Origin: Mycobacteriales bacterium
GTDB lineage: Bacteria > Actinomycetota > Actinomycetes > JAFAQI01 > DASSKL01
Assembly: GCA_035690485.1 (NCBI GenBank)
Contig: DASSKL010000019.1
Coordinates: 1-42,906 of the forward strand
Direction: 5' to 3'
DNA: 42,906 nt
Shown here: piece after piece, positions 10,554 through 20,806 of the stretch
Layout of the letters: each line of letters starts with the position of its first letter
Position numbering within the stretch: the stretch's first letter is position 1
The notes under the pieces: model-generated
Database searches by the model: none
Told to the model about the DNA's origin: nothing
What the model saw: only the letters and a program-made list of their open reading frames with translations
Program-made: the position numbers and the translations under genes

Positions 10554-12086
10554 TCAGTCGGCCGTGGCGACGGCGTAGGCCGAGAGCTCCTCGGCGAGCC
10601 ACCGCGGCACCCGGGCGTGCATCTCGGTGCCCTCGCCGGTGTGCTCCTCGTCGAGCACCTCGCCGGAGTCGTGGATGCGCGCCACCAGGTCGCCGCGCGT
10701 GTAGGGCAGCAGGACGTGGACGCGGGCCGCCGGGCGCGGGAGCACCGCCTCGATCGCCGCCTGCAGCTCGGGGATGCCGGCGCCGGTGTGGGCGGAGACG
10801 CAGACCGCGTGCGGCTCGCGGCGCAGCAGCCGGGCGACGACCAGCGGGTCGGCGATGTCGGCCTTGTTGACCGCGACGATCTCCGGGATGCGCAGCACGG
10901 CGCCGTCGGAGTCGATGTCGGCCAGCACCTCGCGTACGGCGGCGAGCTGCGACTCGGGGTCGGGGTGCGAACCGTCGACCACGTGCACGATGACGTCGGC
11001 CTCGGCGACCTCTTCGAGCGTGGATCGGAAAGCCTCGACGAGCTGGTGCGGCAGGTGCCGCACGAACCCGACGGTGTCGGTCAAGGTGAAGACCCGGCCG
11101 TCGGACGCCTCCGCGCGGCGCACGGTCGGGTCGAGGGTGGCGAACAGCGCGTTCTCGACCAGCACGCCGGCTCCGGTCAACCGGTTGAGCAGGCTGGACT
11201 TCCCGGCGTTGGTGTAGCCCGCAATGGCGACGCTCGGCACCTCGCGACGGCGGCGGCCCGACCGCTTGGTCTCCCGGGTGTGGGACATGCCGGCGATGTC
11301 GCGGCGCAGCCGGGCCATCCGGGCCCGGATCCGCCGCCGGTCGGTCTCGATCTTGGTCTCACCGGGACCGCGGGTGCCGATGCCGCCGCCGGCGGCGCCG
11401 ACCCGACCGCCCGCCTGCCGGGACATCGACTCGCCCCAGCCGCGCAGCCGCGGCAGCAGGTAGGACAGCTGGGCGAGCTCGACCTGCGCCTTGCCCTCGC
11501 GGCTGGTCGCGTGCTGGGCGAAGATGTCGAGGATCAGCGCCGTACGGTCGATGACCTTGACCTTCACGACGTCCTCGAGCTGGCGCAGCTGGCCGGGGGT
11601 CAGCTCGCCGTCGACGATCACGGTGTCGGCGCCGGTCGCGACGACGATGTCGCGCAGCTCGCGCGCCTTGCCGGAGCCGACGTAGGTCGCCGGGTCCGGC
11701 CGGTCGCGGCGCTGGACCATCCCGTCGAGCACGACCGAGCCGGCGGTCTCGGCCAGCGCCTTGAGCTCGATCAGGCTGTTGGCGGCATCGTCGGCCGAAC
11801 CGTCGGTCCAGACGCCGATGAGCACGACCCGCTCGAGGCGCAACCGGCGGTACTCGACTTCGGTGACGTCCTCGAGCTCGGTGCTGATGCCGACGACGCG
11901 GCGCAGCGCGCGCCGGTCCTCGAGGTCCAGCTCGCCGACGGACGGGGACGTCTCGTCGCCGAAACGGTCGTCGTAGGCATGGTCATCGGCCGGCTGCTCG
12001 GGCGCCACGAGCGGCTCGAAGCGCTCGTCGGGTGCGGTGGTCATCGATCTCTCAACGTCGCGGGCCGGCTCGGTCATCCCGCGCAT
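10554..12086 (-). CDS. hflX: Ribosome-associated GTPase HflX
   Basis: HflX binds and splits stalled ribosomes in a nucleotide-dependent way, often after heat or antibiotic stress. The 510-residue protein has a long acidic N-terminal extension (about 1-75), the HflX N-domain with its glycine-rich loop (GGGIGTRGPGETKIETDRR, about 233-251), and the GTPase domain: G1 GYTNAGKSS (290-298), G3 DTVGF (337-341), G4 NKAD (407-410), G5 SAHTG. The start is uncertain: ATGs at 12084-12086, 12075-12077 and 12042-12044 are in frame, and none has a strong Shine-Dalgarno. It lies 43 bases downstream of dapF and is probably in the same transcript. Confidence 0.95.
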   Translation of the reverse strand: MRGMTEPARDVERSMTTAPDERFEPLVAPEQPADDHAYDDRFGDETSPSVGELDLEDRRALRRVVGISTELEDVTEVEYRRLRLERVVLIGVWTDGSADDAANSLIELKALAETAGSVVLDGMVQRRDRPDPATYVGSGKARELRDIVVATGADTVIVDGELTPGQLRQLEDVVKVKVIDRTALILDIFAQHATSREGKAQVELAQLSYLLPRLRGWGESMSRQAGGRVGAAGGGIGTRGPGETKIETDRRRIRARMARLRRDIAGMSHTRETKRSGRRRREVPSVAIAGYTNAGKSSLLNRLTGAGVLVENALFATLDPTVRRAEASDGRVFTLTDTVGFVRHLPHQLVEAFRSTLEEVAEADVIVHVVDGSHPDPESQLAAVREVLADIDSDGAVLRIPEIVAVNKADIADPLVVARLLRREPHAVCVSAHTGAGIPELQAAIEAVLPRPAARVHVLLPYTRGDLVARIHDSGEVLDEEHTGEGTEMHARVPRWLAEELSAYAVATAD

Positions 12087-12129
12087 CGTGACACGCGCGG
12101 CGGCCAGCGGGCATCCGAGTTAGACCCGG

Positions 12130-12957
12130 TCAACCGCGCAGCACGCCGTCGGCGACGAGGACGGCCGGGCCGCTGAGCAGCACCCGCCGGTCGGCGTCGA
12201 CGGTGATGGTGAGCCGGCCACCGGGGACGTCGACGTCGTACGTCGCGGGCAACGGGTCCCCACGCCGCTCGCGCACGGCGACCGCCGCGGCGCAGGCGCC
12301 GGTGCCGCACGACTGGGTCTCGCCCACGCCGCGTTCGTGCACCCGCATGGCGAGGTGGCCACGGCCCCGCTCGACGACGAACTCCACGTTGACCCCGGCC
12401 GGGAACACCGGCACGACGTCGGGCACCTCACACAACGGGCCTGCGTCATCGAGCGTGCCGACGACGGCGACCGCGTGCGGGTTGCCCATCGACACCCCGG
12501 TCGCAGGCCAGTGGCGGGTGCCCACTGTCACCGTGAACGCGCCCTCGATCGGGGCCCAGCGGCCCATGTCGACGGTGACGTCACCGGCCGCGGGCACGCG
12601 CACCGTCTTGACGCCGTCGCGGGTGGCGACCGCGAGCTCGCCGGGCGCGGCGAGGCCGGCCTCGACCAGGTAGCGGGCGAACACCCGGATGCCGTTGCCG
12701 CACATCTCGGCGACCGACCCGTCGGCGTTGCGGTAGTCCATGAACCAGTCGGCGGCACCGGCGTCGGCCGCGGCGTCGGGCTCCGCGGCGGTGCGGACCA
12801 CGCGCAGCACACCGTCACCGCCGATCCCGGCACGGCGGTCGCAGATCGCCCGGATCGCCGCAGCGTCGAGACTCAGCGTTCCGTCGGGGTCCGGCAGCAC
12901 GACGAAGTCGTTGCGGGTGCCGTGCCCCTTGACGAACCGGACGCCGTCGAGGCCCAC
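12130..12957 (-). CDS. dapF: Diaminopimelate epimerase
   Basis: DapF interconverts LL- and meso-diaminopimelate, the precursor of lysine and the peptidoglycan cross-link. The 275-residue protein begins VRFVKGHGTRNDFVV, the family N-terminus, and carries both catalytic cysteines: Cys86 in EMCGNGIR and Cys217 in SCGTGACA. The substrate-binding MGNPH is also present. It starts with GTG and has no clear Shine-Dalgarno; TAGCAT lies 6 bases upstream, suggesting a leaderless start. dapA and dapB are elsewhere in this window. Confidence 0.97.
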   Translation of the reverse strand: MGLDGVRFVKGHGTRNDFVVLPDPDGTLSLDAAAIRAICDRRAGIGGDGVLRVVRTAAEPDAAADAGAADWFMDYRNADGSVAEMCGNGIRVFARYLVEAGLAAPGELAVATRDGVKTVRVPAAGDVTVDMGRWAPIEGAFTVTVGTRHWPATGVSMGNPHAVAVVGTLDDAGPLCEVPDVVPVFPAGVNVEFVVERGRGHLAMRVHERGVGETQSCGTGACAAAVAVRERRGDPLPATYDVDVPGGRLTITVDADRRVLLSGPAVLVADGVLRG

Positions 12958-12963
12958 GGCTCG

Positions 12964-12969
12964 ATGCTA
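12964..12969 (-). promoter_or_regulatory. TAnnnT element for leaderless dapF
   Basis: TAGCAT on the minus strand ends 6 bases before the GTG of dapF. This is the position of a -10 box for a transcript starting at the initiation codon. It lies in the 20-base gap after the EAL gene. Confidence 0.45.
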
Positions 12970-12977
12970 GTGCTCGA

Positions 12978-13862
12978 TCAGCCGGTCGGCTCGCCGTGCG
13001 GGCCGCGCCAGCCGGTGCCCCGGGTCAGCATCCAGCGGGCCCGGTCGCCGCGCTGGGGGCCGCTGAACAGGTAGCCGAGAGCCCGGTCGCAGCCGAGCTC
13101 GCAGAGGCGGGCGCCCTCGGCCCACGACTCGACGCCCTCGGCGACGACGTACTTGTCGCGGGCGTGGGCGAGCCGGATGACCGACGCGACGATGTTGTCG
13201 TCCTCGAGGTCGGAGCCGACGCCGCGCACGAAGCTGCGGTCGAGCTTGACCGCGTCGATGGGCAGGTCGTCGAGCGTGGCGAGGGTGGAGTACCACGTGC
13301 CGAAGTCGTCGATCGCGGTCGCGGCACCGGCCACCCGAAGCTCGCGCAGCAGCCGCGCGGCGAGCTCCGGCGCCCGGCCCACTGCCTCCTCGGTCACCTC
13401 GACGCCGAGCGCGCCGCCTGGGAGCCCGGCGCCGGCGATCAGGTCGGCAACCATCTCGACGAAACCCGGGCAGAGCAGCTGGGCCGCCGAGATGTTGACC
13501 CACAGCTGGCGCTGCTCGCCGCCGGGGCGCGGCGGCAGCCGCTCCCACGACCGCAGCTCGTCGACGCAGCGTCGCAGCACCCATTCCCCGATCCGCGGCG
13601 CGAGCCCCAGGGAGTCGGCGATCGGGAGGAAGTCGCCGGGCCACAGCAGCCCGCACAAGGGGTGCTGCCAGCGGATCAGCGCCTCCATGCCGACGACCGC
13701 GCCGCTGGCCAGATCGACCTCGGGTTGGAAGTGCAGGACCAGCGTGTCGTCCTCGAGCGCCAGCGGCAGCGACGCGGTCACCGCCGCCGAGAGGTCAGGC
13801 GGCAGCGAGGAGGGCCGGGCGGCCGGCGCGGGCGGGCCGTTCGGGATCTGGACGCTCGACAT
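12978..13862 (-). CDS. EAL-domain protein (cyclic-di-GMP phosphodiesterase type)
   Basis: A 294-residue, single-domain EAL protein without GGDEF, PAS or membrane segments. The signature and metal/substrate residues are mostly kept: Glu60 in MEALIRWQHP, Asn123 in VNIS, Glu155 in VEVTE, Asp185/Asp186 in AIDDFG, Lys206 in VKLD, and Glu242 and Glu245 in AEGVES. The glutamine usually found in the late 'QGYLFS' motif is leucine (Leu262, ALGYLFS), so activity may be altered. GGGAGG upstream of 13862 supports the ATG; the frame extends to 13946. It sits between miaA and dapF, 20 bases before dapF. It could degrade c-di-GMP or act only as a binder. Confidence 0.9.
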   Translation of the reverse strand: MSSVQIPNGPPAPAARPSSLPPDLSAAVTASLPLALEDDTLVLHFQPEVDLASGAVVGMEALIRWQHPLCGLLWPGDFLPIADSLGLAPRIGEWVLRRCVDELRSWERLPPRPGGEQRQLWVNISAAQLLCPGFVEMVADLIAGAGLPGGALGVEVTEEAVGRAPELAARLLRELRVAGAATAIDDFGTWYSTLATLDDLPIDAVKLDRSFVRGVGSDLEDDNIVASVIRLAHARDKYVVAEGVESWAEGARLCELGCDRALGYLFSGPQRGDRARWMLTRGTGWRGPHGEPTG

Positions 13863-13958
13863 GGGGGGTCCTCCCGCGCGTGGGCTACGCACGAACTGCT
13901 TGTCAAGACCAGGCCTCAGTGTGCTCGTCACCCGGGTCTCGCACATGATCCGGAGTGA

Positions 13959-14867
13959 TCAGGCGCCAGACGTTATCCGACGCAAGGCGGCATCGCTGAC
14001 ATTCGGCTCATCTGCGTCGAGCCAGGCCACCCGCGGGTCCCGGCGGAACCAGGACCGCTGCCGGCGCACGAACCGCCGCGTCGCCCGCACGGTCTCCTCC
14101 CGGGCCTGCGCCTCGGTGAGCCGACCGTCCAGATGGGCGAGCACCTGCTGGTAGCCGAGCGCCCGGCCGGCGGTGCGGCCCTGGCGCAGACCGGCCCGCT
14201 CGAGGCGGCGTACCTCCTCGACCAGGCCGGTGGCGAACATCCGGTCGACGCGGGTGGCGATGCGCGCGTCGAGCGCGGGAGCCGGCAGGTCGAGACCGAT
14301 CTGCACGGCGTCGTAGACCGGCTCGTAGGCGGGCAGGGTCGCGGTGAAGGGCCGGCCGGTCAGCTCGACCACCTCCAGCGCACGCACGATCCGGCGGCCG
14401 TTGGTCGGCAGGATCGCCGCGGCGGCGGCCGGGTCGACCGAGGCCAGCCGCTCGTGCAGCGGCTGCGGCCCACCGGCCGCCAGCTCCGCCTCGAGCCGGG
14501 CACGCAGGGCGGGGTCGGTGCCGGGGAACTCGATCCGATCGATCAGGGCACGGACGTAGAGGCCCGAGCCACCGACGACAACGGGGGTGCGGCCGCGGGC
14601 GAGCAGCTCGTCGACGCAGGCCCGGGCGCGCGCCTGGTAGTCGGCGACGCTGGCGGTCTCGACGACGTCCCAGATGTCGAGCAGATGATGAGCGACGCCG
14701 CCGCGCTCTGCCGGCGTCGCCTTGGCGGTCCCGATGTCCATGCCGCGGTAGAGCTGCATGGAGTCGGCGTTGACCACCTCACCCCCGATCGCACGGGCCA
14801 GCGCCACGCCGAGCGCGGTCTTGCCGGTGGCGGTCGGTCCGACCACCACGACCACCCGCGGGGTCAC
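13959..14867 (-). CDS. miaA: tRNA dimethylallyltransferase
   Basis: MiaA adds a dimethylallyl group to N6 of adenosine 37 in tRNAs reading UNN codons; MiaB in this cluster then methylthiolates it. The 302-residue protein starts VTPRVVVVVGPTATGKT, with the P-loop at residues 10-17, followed by the conserved NADSMQLYRGMDIGTAK, VVGGSGLYVRAL and RALEVVELTGRPF. The C-terminal RATRRFVRRQRSWFRRD is the usual tRNA-contacting end. The GTG start (14865-14867) overlaps the stop of the upstream gene by 3 bases within GTGA, so translation is probably coupled. The longer frame to 15275 is an artefact of reading through the neighbour. Confidence 0.97.
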   Translation of the reverse strand: MTPRVVVVVGPTATGKTALGVALARAIGGEVVNADSMQLYRGMDIGTAKATPAERGGVAHHLLDIWDVVETASVADYQARARACVDELLARGRTPVVVGGSGLYVRALIDRIEFPGTDPALRARLEAELAAGGPQPLHERLASVDPAAAAAILPTNGRRIVRALEVVELTGRPFTATLPAYEPVYDAVQIGLDLPAPALDARIATRVDRMFATGLVEEVRRLERAGLRQGRTAGRALGYQQVLAHLDGRLTEAQAREETVRATRRFVRRQRSWFRRDPRVAWLDADEPNVSDAALRRITSGA

Positions 14868-15538
14868 GGCGACCAGGTGGCGACGAGGTAGCCGACGCCG
14901 TACGGCGCGCCGTCGTAGAGCACCCGGCCGGTGTAGCGCCGCTCCCCCGCCGCGCCCGCGAGCACCTGCCATGCGGCCCGGCCGGCGGCCGCGAGATCGT
15001 CGGCCCGGCCGGACGTGAGGGCGAGCAGCGACGCGGAGTCCGCATCCCGCAGGGCGGTGGCGACACCGGCGTGGAACGCCGCGGCCTCCGGGTGCTCGCC
15101 ACGGGGCGGTTGGACGCCGAGGCGCGCGGAGGAGTCGCCCATGACGAGCAGCGCGACCCGTTGCGGCCCGCTCGAGAGCCGCGCGCCAAGGGCGGCGCAC
15201 TCCTGCGCGGGCAGGGCGGCCGGCACCGGCTGCCACTGCGTGCGCACGTCGGCGTCGGTTTCCCGGAGCAGCCACGCGCCGACGAGCAGCGACAACGGCA
15301 GGTCCGTGCCGACGGCCAGATCGAGCTCGAGGCCGTAGGCCGAGAAACCGCGGCCGACCGGCTCGTCGGGCCGCTGCCCGCCGACGGCCACCAGCACGTC
15401 GGGGCGGGCGGTGACCAGTGCCGCGACGGCACGGGCGCAGGCCGCGCGCAGGTCGTCGAGCTCACCCGCCGCGCCGGTGGCGACATCGGGGACGAGCAGG
15501 GGCGGGTGCGGGCAGACGGCTGCCGCGACGAGCACCAT
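14864..15538 (-). CDS. Class III extradiol dioxygenase-fold protein between miaB and miaA
   Basis: A 224-residue alanine-rich protein starting MVLVAAAVCPHPPLLVPDV. The HPP..VP motif is typical of the LigB/MEMO-like fold. Actinobacteria often have such a gene between miaB and miaA. Its function is unknown; real extradiol enzymes bind Fe(II) with two His and a Glu, and I cannot identify a full set here. It begins 7 bases after miaB ends and overlaps miaA at GTGA, so it is locked into the tRNA-modification operon. A role there is inferred from position only. Confidence 0.85.
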   Translation of the reverse strand: MVLVAAAVCPHPPLLVPDVATGAAGELDDLRAACARAVAALVTARPDVLVAVGGQRPDEPVGRGFSAYGLELDLAVGTDLPLSLLVGAWLLRETDADVRTQWQPVPAALPAQECAALGARLSSGPQRVALLVMGDSSARLGVQPPRGEHPEAAAFHAGVATALRDADSASLLALTSGRADDLAAAGRAAWQVLAGAAGERRYTGRVLYDGAPYGVGYLVATWSP

Positions 15539-15545
15539 CGCGCGG

Positions 15546-16979
15546 CTACGCCGGGGCGCCGACGCGCGGCATGCCCAGCAGGACACCGGGCACCGGCGCA
15601 GCCTGCCGGGCGGCCCACGCGTCGCCGCCGCGGGTGCGCCGGTGCGCGAGCACGGGCCCGTCGGCAACCAGATGGTGCGGAGCGGCGTAGGTGACCTCGA
15701 CCTCGACGACATCACCCGGCCGGGCCTCCGGGGCGCCCGCCAGGTGGACGAGCCGGTTGTCACGGGCGCGACCGCTGGTGCGCCGGGTCGCCGTGTCCTT
15801 GCGGCCCTCGCCCTCGGCGAGCAGCACCTCGACCCGCCGGCCGACCTGGGTGCGGTTCTCCTCGAGCGTGACGTCCTCGAGCAGCGCGACCAGCCGGTCG
15901 TAGCGGTCCTGGACGACGGGCTTGGGCACCTGGTCGGGCATCGTGGCCGCGGGTGTGCCGGGCCGCGGGGAGTACTGGAAGGTGAAGGCGCCGGCGAAGC
16001 GGGCCGCGCGCACGACGTGCAGGGTCTGCGCGAAGTCGGCCTCGGTCTCGCCGGGGAACCCCACGATGATGTCGGTGGTGATCGCCGCGTCGGGGATCGC
16101 GGCGCGGACGCGTTCGATGATGCCGAGGTAGCGGTCCTGCCGGTAGGAGCGGCGCATCGCCTTGAGCACGTCATCGGAACCCGATTGCAGCGGCATGTGC
16201 AGGGCCGGCATCACGTTCGGGGTCTCGGCCATCGCGACGATGACGTCGTCGGTGAAGTCGCGGGGGTGCGGGCTGGTGAAGCGCACCCGCTCCAGCCCTT
16301 CGATCTCGCCGCAGGACCGCAGCAGGTCGGCGAAGGCCGTCCGCTCGCCGAACTCCGCGCCGTAGGAGTTGACGTTCTGCCCGAGCAGGGTGATCTCGAC
16401 GACGCCGTCGGCGACCAGCGTCTCGACCTCGCGGAGGATCTCGGCAGGCCGGCGGTCGCGCTCGCGGCCGCGCAGGCTCGGCACGATGCAGAACGTGCAG
16501 GTGTTGTTGCAGCCCACGCTGATCGACACCCACGCGGCGTACGCGGATCCGCGGCGCGCGGGCAGGGCGGAGGGAAACGTCTCCAGCGCCTCGACCAGCT
16601 CGACCTGCGCCTCCTGCGCGACGCGCGCCCGCTCGAGCAGCACCGGCAGCGAGCCGAGGTTGTGCGTGCCGAAGACCACGTCGACCCAGGGCGCCCGCTC
16701 GACGATCGTGGCGCGGTCCTTCTGAGCCAGGCAGCCACCGACCGCGATCTGCATGCCGGGGCGCGCCTGCTTCACCGGCAGGAGATGACCGAGGTTGCCG
16801 TAGAGGCGGTTGTCGGCGTTCTCCCGGACCGCACAGGTGTTGAACACCACCAGGTCGGCACCGGCGCCGTCGGGTGCCCGCCGGTAGCCGGCCTCCTCGA
16901 GCAAGCCGGCGATGCGTTCGGAGTCGTGCGCGTTCATCTGGCAGCCGTAGGTGCGAACTTCGTAGGTGCGCGCGCTCAC
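15546..16979 (-). CDS. miaB: tRNA-2-methylthio-N6-dimethylallyladenosine synthase
   Basis: MiaB is a radical-SAM methylthiotransferase that completes ms2i6A37 in tRNA. The 477-residue protein has the N-terminal UPF0004 domain with the three ligands of the auxiliary 4Fe-4S cluster (Cys13 in TYGCQMN, Cys49 in FNTCAV, Cys83 in GGCLAQ), the radical-SAM motif CNNTCTFC (Cys157, 161, 164), and a C-terminal TRAM domain (about 375-440). It starts with GTG; TAGGCT lies 8 bases upstream and there is no Shine-Dalgarno. It is the first gene of the run miaB / dioxygenase-fold / miaA. RimO in this window is its paralogue for ribosomal protein S12. Confidence 0.97.
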   Translation of the reverse strand: MSARTYEVRTYGCQMNAHDSERIAGLLEEAGYRRAPDGAGADLVVFNTCAVRENADNRLYGNLGHLLPVKQARPGMQIAVGGCLAQKDRATIVERAPWVDVVFGTHNLGSLPVLLERARVAQEAQVELVEALETFPSALPARRGSAYAAWVSISVGCNNTCTFCIVPSLRGRERDRRPAEILREVETLVADGVVEITLLGQNVNSYGAEFGERTAFADLLRSCGEIEGLERVRFTSPHPRDFTDDVIVAMAETPNVMPALHMPLQSGSDDVLKAMRRSYRQDRYLGIIERVRAAIPDAAITTDIIVGFPGETEADFAQTLHVVRAARFAGAFTFQYSPRPGTPAATMPDQVPKPVVQDRYDRLVALLEDVTLEENRTQVGRRVEVLLAEGEGRKDTATRRTSGRARDNRLVHLAGAPEARPGDVVEVEVTYAAPHHLVADGPVLAHRRTRGGDAWAARQAAPVPGVLLGMPRVGAPA

Positions 16980-16987
16980 GAACGTCC

Positions 16988-16993
16988 AGCCTA
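16988..16993 (-). promoter_or_regulatory. TAnnnT element for leaderless miaB
   Basis: TAGGCT on the minus strand ends 8 bases before the GTG start of miaB. No Shine-Dalgarno is visible between them. Confidence 0.4.
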
Positions 16994-17095
16994 CGGCGCA
17001 CGACGCTCCACGTCGTCCTTGCAGCTGTCGCCACGGTGGGTGGAACTTGTGCGGCCCAGGCGCAGCCGGGTGACCGGCACGCCGCGCTATGAATG

Positions 17096-18787
17096 TCAGC
17101 GGGCGTACTCGCTGGCCCGCGACTCGCGCACGACCGTGATGCGGATCTGACCGGGGTAGGTCAGCTCCTCCTCGATCTGCTTGGCGATGTCGCGGGCGAT
17201 GACCTGGGCCCCGATGTCGTCGACCTTGTCGGGCAGCACCATGACGCGGACCTCGCGACCGGCCTGCATGGCGAACACCTTCTCCACACCCTCGTGCGCG
17301 CCGGCGATGGCCTCGATGCGCTCGAGCCGCTGGACGTAGTGCTCGAGGCTCTCCCGCCGGGCGCCGGGCCGGCCGCCGCTGATGCCGTCGGCCGCCTGGG
17401 TCAGCACGGCCTCGACGGTGCGGACCTCGACCTCGTTGTGATGAGCCTCGATGGCGTGGACGACCTCGTCGTCCTCGCCGTACTTGCGCGCGATCTCGGC
17501 GCCGATGATCGCGTGGCTGCCCTCGACCTCGTGAGTGAGCGCCTTGCCGACGTCGTGCAGCACGGTGCAGCGCTTAAGCAGCACAGGGTCGAGACGAAGC
17601 TCGGCCGCCATCATGCCGGCGATGTGCGCCGACTCGACGAGGTGCTTGAGGACGTTCTGGCCGTAGGAGGTGCGGTAGCGGAGCCGACCGAGCAGGTTGA
17701 TCAGCTCGGGGTGCATGTCGGTGAGGCCCACGTCGACCAGGGCGTCCTCGCCGGCTCGCTGGCACAGCGCCTCGACCTCGGCCTTGCTGCGCTCGTAGAC
17801 CTCCTCGATCCGCTGCGGGTGGATGCGGCCGTCGAGCACGAGCTTGTCGAGGGTGATGCGGGCGACCTCGCGGCGCACCGGGTCGAAGGCCGACAGCAGC
17901 ACGGCTTCGGGCGTGTCGTCGATGATCAGGTTGACGCCGGTCGTGGCCTCGAAGGCGCGGATGTTGCGGCCCTCGCGGCCGATGATGCGGCCTTTCATGT
18001 CGTCGCTCGGCAGGTGCAGCACGCTGACGACGGACTCGGCCGTCTGCTCGGTGGCGACCCGCTGGATCGCGAGCGTGACGATGCGCCGGGCGCGCTCCTC
18101 GCCCTGGTCGCGGGCCTCGGCCTCGATGTCGCGGACGATGATCGCGGCCTCGCGCTTGGCCTGCTGCTCGATGCCGCTCACCAGCTCGGCCTTGGCGTCG
18201 GCGGCAGTCAGCCCTGCGACTCGCTCGAGCTCGGCCTGCCGTTGCTCCGCCAGCTCGTCGACCTCGGCCCGGCGCCGCTCCAGCGCCGCCTCGGCCCCGG
18301 CGAGGTCGCGGTCGCGCTGCTCGACCCGCCGCTGCTCGCCGTCGAGGCGTTCCTCGCGCTCCGCGAGGCGCTGCTCGCGCCGCTCGAGGTCGGCCTTGAG
18401 GTCGGAGATCTCCTCGCGCAGCTGGCGCGCGTCGTCCTTGAGCGCGACCACCTCCTCCTCGGCCGTGCGCCGAGCGTCGAGGACGGTCTCGTTGGCGGCG
18501 AGCTCGGCGCGGCGGCGGATCTCCTCGGCGTCGCGCTCGGCGGCGCGGCGTACGCCGGCGCGGATCTCCTCGACCTCGGCCTCGTCGAGCGCTGCGGTAC
18601 GCGATGCGGTCGCGGCGGCAGCAGCGGGAAAGCTGCCGGTCGCGCTGCCGGGCGCGGCCTGCTCGGGTGCTCGGAGCTCTGCCGCGGCGCCGGGGCGGAC
18701 GAGCCGCTGCACCCGGACGAGGAGGGCGACCGCGGCGGCGAAGACGAGGAGGCCGGCGAGTAGCGCGACGGCGAGAACCGCCTCCAT
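17096..18787 (-). CDS. rny: Ribonuclease Y
   Basis: RNase Y is a membrane-anchored endoribonuclease that starts mRNA decay. The 563-residue protein has one N-terminal membrane helix (about 3-26), a long charged coiled coil (about 68-224), a KH domain with [10 protein letters not shown] (266-275) and an HD domain with HDVGKA (His411-Asp412) and a second conserved EAHH. AGGAAGGGG before 18787 selects this ATG; the frame extends to 18835 without support. It is one of three RNA-decay enzymes in the window, with rnj and pnp. The 322-base gap upstream separates it from recX. Confidence 0.95.
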   Translation of the reverse strand: MEAVLAVALLAGLLVFAAAVALLVRVQRLVRPGAAAELRAPEQAAPGSATGSFPAAAAATASRTAALDEAEVEEIRAGVRRAAERDAEEIRRRAELAANETVLDARRTAEEEVVALKDDARQLREEISDLKADLERREQRLAEREERLDGEQRRVEQRDRDLAGAEAALERRRAEVDELAEQRQAELERVAGLTAADAKAELVSGIEQQAKREAAIIVRDIEAEARDQGEERARRIVTLAIQRVATEQTAESVVSVLHLPSDDMKGRIIGREGRNIRAFEATTGVNLIIDDTPEAVLLSAFDPVRREVARITLDKLVLDGRIHPQRIEEVYERSKAEVEALCQRAGEDALVDVGLTDMHPELINLLGRLRYRTSYGQNVLKHLVESAHIAGMMAAELRLDPVLLKRCTVLHDVGKALTHEVEGSHAIIGAEIARKYGEDDEVVHAIEAHHNEVEVRTVEAVLTQAADGISGGRPGARRESLEHYVQRLERIEAIAGAHEGVEKVFAMQAGREVRVMVLPDKVDDIGAQVIARDIAKQIEEELTYPGQIRITVVRESRASEYAR

Positions 18788-19109
18788 GATCGGTCCCCTT
18801 CCTCTGCCATCGGCACGGGGAACCGTGAAGGGCACCGGGACGGCGCGCCCCGCGGGGAGCCGGACGTGCTCGCCGCCGGAAGTCCGGTGCTGCGGTCAGC
18901 GCGTCGAGCGTGGGGTGCTCGACCGCCAGGTCGTTGTAAAGATCACGGTGTGGGAGAACGTGCCGGTCGTTGTGTGGTTGTCGGGTGGTGCCGTGGTGCG
19001 CGACGCCGGCTGCGGTGCCGCTATGTCGACGCTCGCCGCGGCCCGGTGGGCCGCGTGACGAGCTGGTTTCTGTCCGTGACCTGAGGCTAGGCGTGAGGCC
19101 GAACGAGGG
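18788..19109. other. Intergenic region between recX and rny
   Basis: A 322-base stretch with no convincing gene. It carries the candidate recX terminator hairpin (19037-19055) and must contain the rny promoter. The region 18930-18990 is locally AT-richer and might hold it, but I could not place a -10/-35 pair. No tRNA-like fold or small coding frame with a ribosome site was found. Confidence 0.6.
19037..19055 (-). terminator. Candidate recA-recX terminator hairpin
   Basis: Perfect 8-bp GC arms CGCGGCCC / GGGCCGCG (19037-19044 and 19048-19055) with a 3-base loop, starting 54 bases after the recX stop. No U-tract follows, as is usual in such genomes. Confidence 0.55.
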
Positions 19110-19625
19110 TCAAGGTGAACCGCCGCCGTGACCGGCCCGGACCGACTCGTCGGCTGCGTCGAGCTGCTCGCGGACCACCCGCAGCGCGAGCGCCGGCGCA
19201 TAGCCCTTGCGCGCGAGCATGCCGACGAGGCGCCGCTCGCGCACCTCTCGGGGCAGCCGCCCCGGTGCCGACATCCGCCGCCGCACCAGCTCGGCCGCCG
19301 CGGCCACCTCGTCGTCGACGTCGATCTGCGCGAGTGCGGCCGCGACGTGGTCGGCACCGACACCCCGCTGCCGCAGCTCGTGGCCGAGCGCGCGACGGGC
19401 GAGCCCGCGACCCGCGTGCCGGCTGGTGACCCAGGCGTCCGCGTAGGCGGCGTCGTCGACCAGCCCGACCTCGACGAACCGGTCGAGCACCGCCTCGGCC
19501 GCCGCCTGCGGGACGCCCCGCTTGGCCAGCGCGGCCGCGAGCTGCGCCCGGGTGCGCGGTGCGCCGGTCAGCAGCCGCAGGCAGATCGCGCGGGCCAGCT
19601 GCTCCGGATCGACGTCGTCCGGCAC
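19110..19625 (-). CDS. recX: RecA regulatory protein RecX
   Basis: RecX binds RecA filaments and limits recombinase activity. The 171-residue, helix-rich protein has the three-repeat RecX pattern: ARAICLRLLTGAPRTRAQLAAALAKRGV, FVEVGLVDDAAYADAWV and RRALGHELRQRGV, and a third repeat ending RKGYAPALALRVV. The GTG at 19623-19625 lies one base after the recA stop (TGA-C-GTG), so it is translated from the recA mRNA by reinitiation. The frame continues upstream inside recA but only as a shadow of it. Confidence 0.95.
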   Translation of the reverse strand: MPDDVDPEQLARAICLRLLTGAPRTRAQLAAALAKRGVPQAAAEAVLDRFVEVGLVDDAAYADAWVTSRHAGRGLARRALGHELRQRGVGADHVAAALAQIDVDDEVAAAAELVRRRMSAPGRLPREVRERRLVGMLARKGYAPALALRVVREQLDAADESVRAGHGGGSP

Positions 19626-19626
19626 G

Positions 19627-20688
<1,062 letters not shown>

Positions 20689-20777
20689 GAACCTCACCCC
20701 GTCGGGTCGAAGTGGTCGTGCCGTCGCCGGCGACGCTACGGACCGACGCCGACAGTTTTCGACGGGTCGGCCGGCAT

Positions 20778-20806
20778 CTGTGGACGTGTCCCGTCGGCGT
20801 CCACAG
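20778..20806. repeat. CTGTGGACG / CGTCCACAG dyad at the recA promoter
   Basis: Perfect 9-bp arms at 20778-20786 and 20798-20806 with an 11-base spacer. The promoter-proximal arm overlaps the candidate -10 (20803-20808), so the dyad is better placed as a DNA operator than as an mRNA hairpin. Its core CTGTGGAC also occurs in the nrdR control region (5910-5917). Confidence 0.5.

Noticed and set aside
18823-19058. Small coding gene in the recX-rny gap
   Set aside because: The open frames there lack a start with a ribosome site and are Arg/Ser-rich shadows extending from rny.
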